From NCBI GenBank assembly GCA_017590115.1, contig JAGGNK010015225.1, positions 62,001 through 126,000 on the forward strand: a DNA stretch of 64,000 bases, written 5' to 3'. Numbering within the stretch: position 1 is the stretch's first letter; every line of letters starts with the position of its first letter. The notes under the pieces are model-generated. The model did no database searches. It was not told where the DNA came from and was given only the letters and a program-made list of their open reading frames with translations. Of the stretch, positions 24,267 to 36,800 are shown one piece after another. Position numbers and translations under genes: made by a program. Source of the stretch: Montifringilla adamsi (taxonomy: Eukaryota > Chordata > Aves > Passeriformes > Passeridae).

Positions 24267-27200
24267 CAGTTCTCATTTTATTTATCTCCAACCTAAAAAA
24301 ACAGCCCCACTCCCCTCTCACCAAAGCTCATAACTGAATTACTGTATTATGGTAGATTAGCAGCTTCTTCTGAAAAACCTGCCTGGCTGCCAGGGAAAGT
24401 CAACATCCTCGGTCAAAGAGCATCCAACAATTAATAAACTTCATTTAGCTGCCACCAAATGATGTCACCAAGAGCAAAGTACAACAACAGAAGTGACAGC
24501 CAGGCGGGACACGAGCTTTTCCCAAGTATTGTTTGGGCAAAAACTGAACAAACCCCTCATTGTTGGTGTGCCCGTGGAAGCGGATGGCACACACACAGCT
24601 ACCTACGTGTCTCCCAACACATACTGGGAGATGCTCAGGCAAATTTATCACTGGGAGAGAACATCACCTCCAACAGACTGCAAGCTGAATCATGTAAATT
24701 TGGGTAAAGAGAATCCCATTAAAGAAGCAAAATTAAGGCTAAGTGTATCAGATGAAAGACTGCACTTCTAAAGCCAGCGCCTGAGTGCAAATTCAAGCTA
24801 CTTCGAAGATATTCAGGTCATTCAGACAATTATTTTAAAATGGCAGAGAAAGACAGCCTGATGATCCATGTATGGAAACAGGAGCCAGAAGCTCTGAATC
24901 ATTCATAACAACACTTAGCAGCTCTATCATCTGCAGATCTCAAAGCCACTCCACAAAATGGATATGAATCGCTGGCACCCAGCTGTGGCTCCTTCTGCAG
25001 TGGGTTGGCATCACAGGGCTGCACTGGGAGGCCTGGAGAGCACCAGGGTGCTTTCCAAACAGCAGTCAGTAATTACAGCTTCTGTCCCTGTTTATCCACC
25101 TACCTACCTGCAATTCTCGTTCAGCATTCCCATGGCTGACATTCCTATGGCTGTACCCAATCTCCCTCCGCAGGAACCCCTTCATTTAATCCTGTGAATT
25201 CTCTGGCAAATCTCACTTTTCAGAATTAAAAAAAAAAAAAATAAAAAATTGTGTTTTATCCTACCCCAAACAGCCACATGGATCCAGCGGATTCCTCAGC
25301 ACCTATGGTACCTGAGAGAGATCTTTCATGCTTTCCTTGTACTGATGAACAACAGAGCTGAGCCAAACCTACCTTTTCCATCCCTACATCCCCATGTTTT
25401 TTCCTCACTCAGACTGTTAAAACTGAAACATTTAGATTTACTCTGCAAAAATCAGGAGGCTAATGCACAGACTAAGTAAGTGGCGTGCTGAAATAACAGG
25501 ATGACTCTCCAAGATAAAAGCAGGCTCCACATCACCTGAGTCCTGGCCTCCCACCTGATCCAGTCAGGGCTGCTACACCCAGTTTGAACATTTACCTGGA
25601 GGTTGCATAAGATTCCTATAAACTGTCTGTGCCCCAACACCCCTCTGTTAATGCCAACAGCTGTTTCCCAGGGCAGAAGCACAGGTCTGAAGGGGTATTT
25701 GCCTTTTAACTGAAGAACATTTTGTTAACACTGCACTGCTATTACCCATCACTGTTTCTGTGGCTGTATCTGAAGCAGGTTCCTGCTTCCACAATGCCTT
25801 TATCCACCCCATTCCTGCTGTGTCTGTGTGCCAAATAACAGGGCTATCAGCTGCTGCAAGCTCCTGCTCACGGAAGATCTGAAGTACAGCATGCTGGAAC
25901 CTTAAGTAGATGTCAAGCACAATGTCCTGCAGATAAAACTCCGTGATAGAACACACTTCACAGAACAAGAGATGCAACTAAATGGAAAAAAAAGGAAGAA
26001 AAAAGCTGCTACTAAAACCCTGTCAATTTCTGCTGGGTATGAAAAAATCAGATGTCCAAAGTCTCTTCTGCACTGTTCATCCCTCAGTCAGTTTTCCTAT
26101 ACATTAGAGGCCCAACTTAAACCAACACCTAAGAATATTACTTAATAAAGCCTTTACTCTGCAGCCCATTTTTATTCACTACCACTACAATTAATGTAGA
26201 ATTAAAACCCTACATTCTCTCAGATGCTCCCTTTTAACTCTATCTGCCCGGACAATTAAGTCACAATTGAGTTTTCAATATTCTTCTTCTTTCCCTTTCC
26301 ATGATGGGTTGATGGAAAGAGAAGTAAAATTCCTCTGCAGGTTGAGCCTGAATTAGGAGACACAAAGATTTTACTAAAACTGGGAAATTACAGGTTGCAC
26401 AGGAAAACATGGACTAAATGCACTGGGATAAATGAGATTTTTACCTTGTAAATCCAATTTGGGGAGTAGGGTGCTCACTTTATTCTATAAAGATTTTTCT
26501 CTCACCTTCTGGGAGTTCTCTGTAACACAGAAGTTGCCTTGTAAATGTGTTTGATATACTTCTCCCAGCACTGCAAACATCATATAATGGAACTACAGGA
26601 ACTTCAAAGGAAGTGGCTGCTTAGGGCAAAGCTGAAAACATTTATTGTCACCCAGACACGCTTTTATCAACTTGCTCAGGCAGAGTCATTTGTGATACAC
26701 CTTCCCCAGACTTGCCTTCAAAGAGAAGCGAAGCTGCTTCCCCTCAACACTAAACTCCAGAAAAAAACATTTCCTGGTCAAGCCCAGCTCGTGCCAAGAT
26801 ATTCCTTGGACGAGCTGCGGTGCCAAGCGGTGCCAAGACCTGCAGCTCGCTGATTTTAAGGACTGATTTTAACAAGCACAACTTCCTGCTTTTCAAAGGG
26901 GCTTATTTGAAAGCCTCTTCTTCCAAATGTGCTGGATATTTCTAAGATTTGTCATGTAATTTCTTCCCTCAGTACATGTACCCACGTCCCTCCACTGGCC
27001 TCAGCCGGTACCCAGGAATTAACTCTCTCCTTAGCTCCATTAGTTACACAAAAATAATCAGCCTTCCACTTCTTTCCAGGTGCAACATTTGTGTCGCATT
27101 ATTTTCACCTCAAATACCATTTAAATTCAGCAACAATGGTCCCCAGTCTTAACTGGGATTACTCAGACTCTGAAGTCAGTCCACAACGTCTAATAATGAA

Positions 27201-27738
27201 GTCAGGAAATCCCATTTTTTAGAAGACATGTAATATTTTGGTCATTATTTTATTGTTTTATTATTCTTTTGCTTCATAGAGGAATTTCAGAAGTAACTTA
27301 CTAAAAATTAAGGCCTCAGTGCACAAGATCCTAGTTTCATGTGGTTGCTGACATGCATAAACCACTTTGCTAGATAAGGACCTATCAGGAGATCTCCAAT
27401 TCTTCCAGCAATTCCAGTGCAGTCCAGTTGAGCCCAGTAGGGAACACAGCTCTGCTGAAACAAGGGAACTCACATGTCCTCCTGCCATTCACACTGTCCC
27501 AACTCTGCATTATCATTAAAATATTAAGTTCATTACTTCTGTGTCTGGTCTTCCCTTTATCCTCTTTGCCTCCATCTCCCAAAAACACCTGCTTTTTGGA
27601 AATTAACTATTTTATTTCCACAGCATTGACCAGTGACCTTTATTCTACCAGGTATTTTTTCACTGCAATCAATCACTACTACTTCTAAAATTTCATTTGC
27701 AGCAACATTACCAGGTAAATGCCAGAGAAAGCTTATCC
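24267..27738. other. non-coding spacer
   Basis: No recognised repeat other than an A-rich tract at 25227-25246. Open frames up to 109 codons are unrecognised. Nothing further was seen. Confidence 0.5.
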
Positions 27739-27813
27739 TGCTCTGAGTAGGAGGTTGGACTGGAGACCTCATGAAGTCCCTTCCAACTCAAATTATTCTG
27801 TGATCCCATGATG
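27739..27813 (+). mobile_element. CR1 LINE extreme 3' fragment, sense
   Basis: The 75 bp comprise 'TGCTCTGAGTAGGAGGTTGG', 'ACTGGAGACCTCATGAAGTC', 'CCTTCCAACTCAAATTATTC' and the tail 'TGTGATCCCATGATG'. This is the last part of a CR1 element only. The subfamily appears different from the 'CCCATGGCAGGGGGTTG' type. Confidence 0.82.
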
Positions 27814-30800
27814 TGAGTATCATGTTATAAAAATCCATGCAGGCTTGTTCATGTTTTTTGAGTCTCGTGGAGAAAAAAACCAAAACAAAACAAAACCCTT
27901 GTCTGCTGCCAAAAGGTAGGGAACTGGGTGGCAGCAAAAAAAAAAAAAAAAAAAAAAGCCTACCAACTTTCACTTCTACTGGTAATGCTTCAAACTTGTC
28001 TATACTTCTCCGAAATTATTTCCATCCTGGGATCTGAAAATTCCCTACACCCAACTTGTTCCATTTCATAACACCATTCATGCTCACACGTCTATAAGCA
28101 AATTCACTCTGGCACAGTCGGTGATACCGTATTTATTTCCCTGTGAGTTCCTCTTTGGAAAGAGCAAGGAGATGGAGCAAACCAGATGGGTACGACTGAA
28201 GAAAGGTCACCAAAAGAGACACTGTGTTCTGATTTACCACCCAGATTTGAGGGGAAAATGTGACCATGTCCTTCCACCCAACCGCGCTGCTCTCAGTACA
28301 CCGCTCTATTCCCCGGAGTTTGAGTGCAGACTTTAGGTCAGCCCTAATTCTGTTTTCACCCCTCTTCAGCCCAGCTTCTCCTTGAGCCTCCCCCAGCCCA
28401 TGCACATACATGTAATGTGTTAAAGGTCACAGCACCGCACACGTGAACGAATCTGCTTTATGTCTTCTAAAACCTCGAGGATTTAATCCTTTGAGAACCA
28501 GTCCCCCTTCACGTCTTCCTCCACAAGAAGCAACACGGATCTGGAGCTCTTGGGTTAAACATTTCCAGCCAAGCCCAGGGATTTCACTCCCAGTACAGCA
28601 AGCGCGCGTTGGCCATCGCATCCCGAACTCTCCACCAGTGCTCTGCTATGTGCTGGCTGCTCTCCATGGCAAGTAAAGGTTAAGGCTACGGAAGGTCTCT
28701 CCCAGGTTTCAACATGCAAGAAGGAAGATTTAGGACTTGGTGTGCAAGTGGAAAGGAAAGGATCATTAGCAGAATGCTGGGAACAAAGGTACTGCAAGAA
28801 GGATGAAATTTCACTCTGGAAAGATAGACAATAAAATGCATTTTGTGTAATCTCTTTCCTTTGCAGAGTCCGTGTAATCCAGATTATTCTGCAGTTCTAA
28901 TAGGAGATTTGAGAAGTATTCCATACAAGAAACTTCCAGCTGGGCGCAGGTAAGAACTTCAGATTTAAAAATTGCCAATAGGTTTGTCAGCCAAACCGTG
29001 AAAGTCAAACGCGTAAGTAACTACAAGATTATACAAATTCCCCATACTAAAACTCCCCTGAATGCTCTTTTCATTGTAAAAAAGGATTAGCAGCATATAA
29101 ACAATTTATGTAAGGAGACTCGAATGATTTTATTGTGATGTGCTATTTAGCATTTGCAGAGGCTCCAATTATAAAACTTTTACTTAATTTTCCACAGGTC
29201 ACCCAGTGAAATAGCATGTTTTGATTTATTCAACAGAAAGAACCCTTGGTAGGAGACTGTTTTGCTATATGTGGTCAAGCAGCCAGCCCTATCATCACAC
29301 TGCTTGTGGAGACAAGTTCTGTACAAAAAAAGGAAATTTTGCTCGCTGAAAATTAACCAATTGTTCAATCTTACCCAGCTTTGAGGAAGCTCATACAGTG
29401 ACCGCAGTGATACTGAAGATTTGTGTCTCCAAACAATCCAGCCATGTTTGGATCACAAGGGATACTGAACAAACAGCTTAATGCTATCTCTAAAGAAAAG
29501 CCGAACTTCTGGACCATGAAGCAGGAGAAAGGAACTCTGACAGAATACAGCACAGTCAACTCTCAAATATGTCTGATAACAGGAAGCTGGAGTAACCTAG
29601 TTAATGAAAAACCATCAACAACAATACTATTCTTTGCAAAGCCAGCCCCTGGCATCTTTGGGTGGTTTTATTGCCTTGGCCGTGGTATTTCCGAGAGGCA
29701 CGGATCCAGCCTGCGGCCCAGAGCAACGCGGCCCAGGCTCCTCTAACACAGCACCTGAGCCTCCAGGGCTTGAACACAGCAGTTCCTGTCTTTGCACAAA
29801 TCCTCCACCACCAGAGAGTCCAGAGTCACGGCTGCTCTGCTGTTTGGCCACCAGTGTCACCACCCCAAGCTCGGCACACCAATGTCACCAGCCTGGAGCA
29901 CAGCAGCTCCAACAGCACAGGACTCCTGGCATCCTGGGCTTGTTCTTGCAGTGCACCAGCTTTGGATCTTCTTCAGAGACAACCAAAAAGCCGAGTTCAT
30001 CCTCAGGAGAGCGATGCCCTCCCAGGAGTGCAGGTCCCAGCAGGACAAAACACATAATCACATGTGTCCCAGGCAAACTGTAGCCCCAAAACAACCAAAG
30101 CACTTGTGCCCGTTCCCCTGAAGGCACAATACAGGTGAAATTTGCACCTATTTCCATTTTTTCCATGATCAACAACTTGCATAACACGAGCAGCAAATCC
30201 CAGGCTGCTGCCAAAGGTGGACTATACAACAACACAGTAATACTCTAGAGGGTGGGAAGTCAGTAAACAAAACAAAAATAAAATGTAGATGGTATTTAGC
30301 TAAAGCAAACTGTATGGTTCACTGCATACCTAGCAGGCCAAGGAGGAAGGGAAATTCCTTCTCAGGGTTTATGTGAACAATGAGTTTCCCTGAAAACTCC
30401 AGGAGGCCAGGCCGTTCCCAGCTCCTCCACTGGCACCATTACTAGGAAAAGCAAATGCTGGAAAGGTTGTTTCAGTTCATTACTGACCTCAGCTGAAGTC
30501 TGAGGACCAGTGAGCTCCAGTGTGGATCAATGTGACCTCTTGCTTCACAGTATTATTGTTGTTACAGTGTGTACAGCACAGGGTGTTGCTTTTGAAAGAA
30601 AATACAGCTGTGGATGTGCCATCACGCTCAAATCCACGTTCCAGCAGTCATAGGTCTGACCAAACCCTGTCGCTCAGTCCCATGCTTAGGATACAGCCAA
30701 ATTCTCCTCCACTTTAAGTCAAAGCATGAGAACAACACAATGGGTGATTGTAGGTGAGCAGCAACCCAGATATTCCACATAAAAATCAGCAAGAACTGCA

Positions 30801-32180
30801 GGCATCCTTATCAGGATTGTGCAAAAGATCCACATTTTGGGATATGTCTGTCACTCTGTTAGCAAGCTTTGGACAATTGGGCATGGAAATACAAATGAAC
30901 AGGCCTCTAAAAATCTTCATTGAAATATGCTCAAAAATCCATCAAGATACTCTTTAAATCTTCTCAGAGCAATGAGATGGCACCAATGCATCTAATGGCT
31001 ATTTTCAAAAGAACAGTGGCTCCTCTGCTGCATTGTTTCTATCGCATGAAAATGTCAGAAATGGTTGAAATGTGAAAAATAGGAAAGTCTCACCAATTCA
31101 GACCAAACCGCAAACCACTTTGTAAGATCATGGAATTCTACAAGTGAAGAGACAAACGAACAAACATGCACACCAATAAAACTGCACAAGAAGAAACATG
31201 CCAGCTTCTATTCATTTCCATTTGCTCCTTTCTGCAGATTAGGAAAAAAAGGGCTATAGCAGTAAAGTGTTGCTGGAGCTGGACGTCAATTTTGGAAGTT
31301 TTCGTTAGAGAATGCAAAATCATTTTCAACATGGCTTCAGTTCAAGGCAGGGATGTGAATGGAAAAAGTTACACAAGCATTTCAGAACCTCAAAATAAGG
31401 AAGACTGGAATAAACATGAAGTCATCTATGGATAATGCTCTTCAAATATGAATTCCTACGTTCCTATTTTTTGGTAATACTTTGATGTGTACTGTGGTTA
31501 AGCAGAGGGTTGAAAGAAAGGACAAAAATAGGCAGGTTCTACAGCTGCCATGTAGGTGCAAATTCATTGCTAAGTTTTGGTTCTAAAAGCCAGTTAAAAA
31601 CACTGGCATTAAGTTTCCATCTCTTGTTTTCATAGAGGCTTAGAATCAGTGAAGAATTTCTAAACTTGTGAACAATTTAAAGTATTACCCTCATTTTACT
31701 AACAAGAGGGACACCAAGTCCACCCCAGGCATGACTCAGCAAGCCAGGGAGTAGAAAACTCTGCTCCTCTCATGTCCATTTTTCAGCAAAAATGAGGACA
31801 ACCTTTCCTCCCTTAACAACTTGGAAATGGGTGGCAAAACTACGAATATTTTATAAACAATTCACTGATCTACCACTTTAAATCCCAGCTTAAATAGAGC
31901 AAGAAGAGACAGCATCACCTTAGTTATCTACTGCACGCTGCATTTGTACTTAGTCAGCTTCTTACACCCAGTAAATGTATGTTAGCACATTCACAGCTTT
32001 TGAGCAAAGAGGCTGAAATCCAAATTTCAAAGAGCTGAGTTATTTTTTAAGCCTGGAGAAATACACATTAAAAAGAATTTTTAAAAAAACCACACACAGT
32101 TAATCATGGAATACAACTGCCACGCCAGCAAATCTACTGGTGAGAATTTTGTCATTTTGGGTTGGTCACTGGAGGTGTCA
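27814..32180. other. non-coding spacer
   Basis: Contains a 22-base poly-A at 27936 and a locally GC-rich, open-frame-dense part at 29640-30060. No gene family was recognised in the latter; its overlapping frames on both strands argue for composition rather than coding. Confidence 0.5.
27936..27957. repeat. poly-A tract
   Basis: Twenty-two consecutive As with no recognisable SINE or processed transcript body upstream. Confidence 0.92.
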
Positions 32181-32223
32181 GGTTGGGCAGGGACTTCAAG
32201 ATCACCTAGTTCCACCCCCCCAC
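32181..32223 (-). mobile_element. tiny CR1 3' fragment, antisense
   Basis: About 43 bp, including 'CAGGTTGGGCAGGGACTTCA' and 'AGATCACCTAGTTCCACCCC', match the terminal CR1 words read in reverse orientation. The rest of the element is missing or too diverged to see. Confidence 0.6.
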
Positions 32224-32552
32224 CATGTATTACTGCACAATTTTAATTTAAATAAAATCTTATTTAGCGGATGGTAATGACTACCCTTCATGCAAACTCT
32301 TCTTGCTCTTCAACAAACCTAATTTTAGGCTCTAATCAGCCTGCAACTCAACAGAAGCAATCAGAGTACTGGCATGAGCTGCTATAGGAATAGAGTTTAA
32401 CCATTAATTGTAACTCATTGTGACTTGTTTGTCAAACCTTTATGGTCACTTGGAAGAATTTCTGACTGTAACAATTCTTGGTTCTTACAGATTATGTTGA
32501 GACAACAACAGTAAAGAATTAATTCTGTTTCCTTCACATAAGGAAATAAAAG

Positions 32553-32657
32553 CAGAATCATTAAGGTTGGAAAAGCCCTCTAAGATCACTGAGTCAGCCA
32601 TTAACCCATCACTGCCAGGTCCACCATTACACCATGCCCCTAAGCACCACATCTACC
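32553..32657 (-). mobile_element. CR1 LINE 3' end, antisense (second tail type)
   Basis: On the plus strand it reads 'CATTAAGGTTGGAAAAGCCC', 'TCTAAGATCACTGAGTCAGC', 'CATTAACCCATCACTGCCAG', 'CACCATGCCCCTAAGCACCA'. This 'AAGGTTGGAAAAG' type differs from the 'GGGTTGGAAGGGACC' type elsewhere in the window. It probably belongs to another, older CR1 subfamily (CR1-Y-like by recollection; not checked). Only about 105 bp remain. Confidence 0.85.
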
Positions 32658-32972
32658 AAGAGGTAACATTAATCCCAATTTTCCAGATAGGAAACTGCAA
32701 CATGGAAGAATGCAATCACATGCCCAAGATCACAGGCAGAGCACTCTAATTTTAACCTTTAACTTTAGGGTTCTGATGTGTATTTTCCCTGCTCAATACA
32801 GCTGACTGCTGTTCTTCTGAGTCCTTGCACTGACAGACACAGAGTTCAACGAGCACTTCAGAAAAATCTACATTTTCAGAGACAAACTGACCTGTACTGC
32901 AACCATAAAAATTAATGCAAACATCTGAAGCCACACTTACACGTGTCATTAAGCACTTGGCAATATTCTTTT

Positions 32973-33048
32973 AAAAGGCAGGATGACAAGCTTAAAGAAA
33001 GAAGGACCAAAGGGTCCTCCTTTCTTTAAGCTTGTCGTCTTGCCGTTT
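32973..33048. repeat. near-perfect inverted repeat / hairpin
   Basis: The arms 32973-33008 and 33013-33048 pair around a 4-base loop (33009-33012, AAAG). Pairing position i with 66021-i gives 36 positions. Two are mismatched (33002/33019, A against C; 32976/33045, A against G) and two are G-T wobbles on the plus strand (32984/33037 and 32981/33040); the other 32 are Watson-Crick. The core word 'GACAAGCTTAAAGAAAG' recurs as its reverse complement. A transcript would fold into a stable stem. It could be a miRNA-like hairpin, a short palindromic transposon remnant, or a template-switch inversion. The loop is shorter than usual for animal pre-miRNAs, so the structural call is strong but the function is open. 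Confidence 0.93.
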
Positions 33049-33818
33049 CCCATGGAGCCACCACTCCCCCCTGCACACACACACCGTCACAGAGTCACCA
33101 CGTTTGTTGGTGCTACACAAGCCAGAAGAACCAAGACCTTCCAGGATTAACGCTCCGGGAAATGTTTCACGTGAAGAACACAGAAATACACCCAGTAAGA
33201 TTTCTGGAGAAGCTCCAGAAGGGGCTATCTAAGGTGGCGCTACCAAAATCTAAAGGATTTCCGTTTGCCCTTCCTTCCTTCCCTCAAGCAAAAACCTTGC
33301 AAAGGCGTTAAGGAGCACGAAATTACCCGGCGATATTTAAGAGGCTTTTTTTGCTTCAGCCACCAGCCAAATCAAACTTTTCTGTGGTCTTTAACATACC
33401 TCTGGTCTCGTAACTCTAACAACCTGCACTGGCAGCCAGGGACCAGGAACACTTCCTGTGCCTTGGGAGAGCGATCCTCTCGGAACTCAAACGCTGCCAG
33501 TCCCGCGTTTTCAGTCCAAAGAGAACGGACAAAAAAGTATCAGGAAGTTCTACACTTCTAAAGCGACTTTCTAAAAATATCCTACCCCGCCAGAGCAAAC
33601 AGCAACAAGAACTTGCTCATCAGTTTACAGTAATGTGCTTTCCCTCACACGAAAGTGCTGGCAACGCCAACAGCACAGAGAGATGTTCATCTTGGTAGAC
33701 GTGGATGATTAAAGCAAAAACCCATTATAGACCGAATTTTGGCTGCAGGAAGCTGCTTTGCAACCTCCAGTGAAGACAGCTGGGATTTCCACCTGTAAAA
33801 CACGGTTCTGAATCTAAA

Positions 33819-33847
33819 CCCCCCCCCCCCCCCCCCCCCCGCCCCCC
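33819..33847. repeat. poly-C tract (C22, G, C6)
   Basis: Twenty-two Cs, one G and six Cs. The minus strand is a G22 run able in principle to form a G-quadruplex, and the C strand an i-motif. The length is likely unreliable or polymorphic. Confidence 0.92.
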
Positions 33848-36800
33848 ACTTTCTTTGCCCAAAAAAACCCATAAAATTTACTGGAAAAGGAGGCTGCTCT
33901 AAGCGCATATTTAAAGTAGTTAAAAAAACCAGATAATCATAAAGATATAAATAGCTTTTCTGGCAAAACTAAAGCACTATTAAAAGGAAGAGACACATGA
34001 AGAATTACCTCTGCTCTTGCTGACAGACACGTAGTCAGAACAAGACAGGCTGCATGCTTGGAGCCGTTAATAAAAAGAGGAGCAAGCGAATGAGCAGCTT
34101 TCGGGTGAATCCAAATAGTTTTTGTTTCTGTGCTGCAGTTTCACCACTCCCACAGGGTCATTTCTACATTCGCTTTACAGCGAAAGCAAAGTGCAGGTCA
34201 GAGTAAGAAAGGGAGGAGACCAAAAAAACTCCGCTTTATCAGTCAAAGTTTGTCATTCTTGCTGTCTTCCTCTTTTCAAAGGAGGGGAAAACAGGGCTGG
34301 TGTGACCAAAGGGGATTTAGAGGGGGTGCTCTGCTGATGTTTAATAAACCAGAAGCTGGGCTCATCTGCATTTTACATGATCTGATTGGTAAAAGCAGGA
34401 AGTAAGAAAACCTTTCAAGTGCATGATTTATGGAAAGATTATCACATGACTAAAAAGCACAGAACAAGAAGGACCAAATTCAGCTTTCACTTGCAGCAAT
34501 GGGGGTCTGTTCTAACTCTGTTGTCTTTGGCAGATTTATGATGTTCAAAAGAAGATAAAATACTTGGTCTTCATGAGGACATAAAGCCATTTTAAAATCA
34601 GAATTTAGCCTCTGCTTTTCAAACACAATCATTGTTTCAGGTCTGCTCGGTGAAGAATTTCTGTACTGCACAAGAACCACATAAACTATTTAAAGGGCAT
34701 TTTCAAATATATTTTTGCCATCTCTATCACTCTGCTTCCAAATAATCCAGCTAGTCACTGCTGTGCTACACACTCCTGTACACCTGAACACCCCTATGAA
34801 TATTTTAAAACTTATTTCAAAATATTAAAAGACAGGGCAACCCACAAGTGCACTGGAAATTCTCTCCTGCATTTCACAAAGGAAGTTGTTCACTCACTTT
34901 ATTATTTGAGGAACTAAATATGAGCATGACTTTATGACGTAACATCCAGCACGGTATGGAAAATTTTGTCCAAATGACAGCAAGAAATAGTAATGGTCTA
35001 GTTTTTTAATCTGTTGACAGCAATTAAGTCTACATTTCCATGAAGAGCTGGTAAATTATACGAGCTACAAACCCCTTTTCCCCCCCTCTATCTCACACAT
35101 GGATTTCTGCACTAGAAGGGGAAAGTGTTAGAGGTGAAAGAATACAGGAATGTTTACCAGGATGCCACTTGAGTGCTGAGGAAAAATAGAGAGCAACAAA
35201 GGGCTAAGAAATGAAAGCAAACATTGTGAGACAGTGAAACAGAGCTCTCCCAGCAGAGGCATTTTTTTCAGTGATGCCCTCACAGTGCTGCTGTCCCCTG
35301 AGCAGCTCAGTCAGATGGCAAAAGATTAAAAGCACTGAGGAAAACCTGAATCATCTGACCCAAAAATGGAAAAGAGGAGAGAGAAAAAATACACTGCGGT
35401 AGGAGCTCAGTTTTAATGTGATGCCCTCTTCTAAACAGTGAAGGACTCTCCTCCCTTTTGACAAATACTTGGTGAAACACAGACTTTACGTGTGCAGACA
35501 ACAAAAGCATAATGGCAATTCATTTTCTTAGGGGTCAGAAACCTCAATTCTATTTCATGCACTGCAGCAACAAAATATGAATCAACTGGGTGAATTTTAT
35601 ATGTGGGTTTTGTGATACTGTCCGGTGCTTCAGAACAATGTGATTTTATTCCCGTGTTTAAAAATGACACACAGATTCAATGAAGACAGATTTCTCTACT
35701 GTCTGAGGAGACACGGCACATGCCTCACGTAAAGAGCTGAGCAATAATGTATGTGGTTGAAAATACAACTGGTACTCCCTAAAGTGGTTTTTCATAGTCT
35801 TTAAACACCAGATCCTCAAGCATTTTCCTGTACATCAAAACAGCCAGATCTGTCTTTAGCATGTGGGGCAGCAACCCCAAGAAAGATTCCAAACAAGATA
35901 AAAAAGTTTTCTTTTTTTTTCAAGTAACTGTTCATCACACTGTCCAGGAAGTGGTGCAACTCACTGAATAAAAAGTGAGTTCTGATTATAGATCTGTCTT
36001 CTCTGGAATCACTCCAGCATCCCTAACCATCTGCAGGGAACAGGATAAAGCACTCATGTACACAAAACACCTTCTGGGAGACTCTGCACCCATACAACAG
36101 TGACTGGATTACTGGTATGGATCAAGACTGGGTTTATCTTTCCCAGCTACAGGTGCCAAAAAATTACAGGCTTACTTCAAACGACATCCTTGAGCAGCTG
36201 TCAGAGAGAGGCAACTGACAATGGTGGATCTTGTTAAATTCCTTAGAAACAAAAATTTACATGAACATCAGAGAGAGAAACAGCTTTGCAGGTCAGCATG
36301 ACAGGGAAGCAGACTTCTGAATTCCCTCAGGCAAAAGATACTTTCTCCAATTGGAACACAGAGTTTCCCAAAATTAAATCTTAGCACAAAAAAAATCTCA
36401 AACCTGTTGCTGTCAGCTTCTTGCTAATTAACTCAGAAATTACTGGCAGATTGGAGATGAAGGAAGGTAATGGAGTCACAAACTCACATAGATGGAACAA
36501 GTAAGGAACGAGACAGAAAAGGAGTAAAAAAAGTACAGAACACCTTTTAAACACTGTGTGTTTCAAAAAACTTTGCCAGAATTAAACTAGAGAAAAAAGT
36601 GACAGAATTGCTGCTGGAATCCTGAATTCCACTCTTCTACAATCATCATCTTATAAATCAAAACCCTTTAGAAAAGATAATGAAGATCTGAATGATCTAA
36701 ACCAAATAAATTTCCAAAAACATGACCTTATTCATTGAGAGTGAAGACAACTCAGGGCTGGTTTGAGTTATAGAAGAATTAAAACCATCCTGGGACCTGC

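Noticed and set aside
29604..30083. Several overlapping open frames (107-159 codons) on both strands
   Set aside because: Locally GC-rich sequence has few stop codons in all frames; the translations are S/P/Q-rich and none is recognisable.
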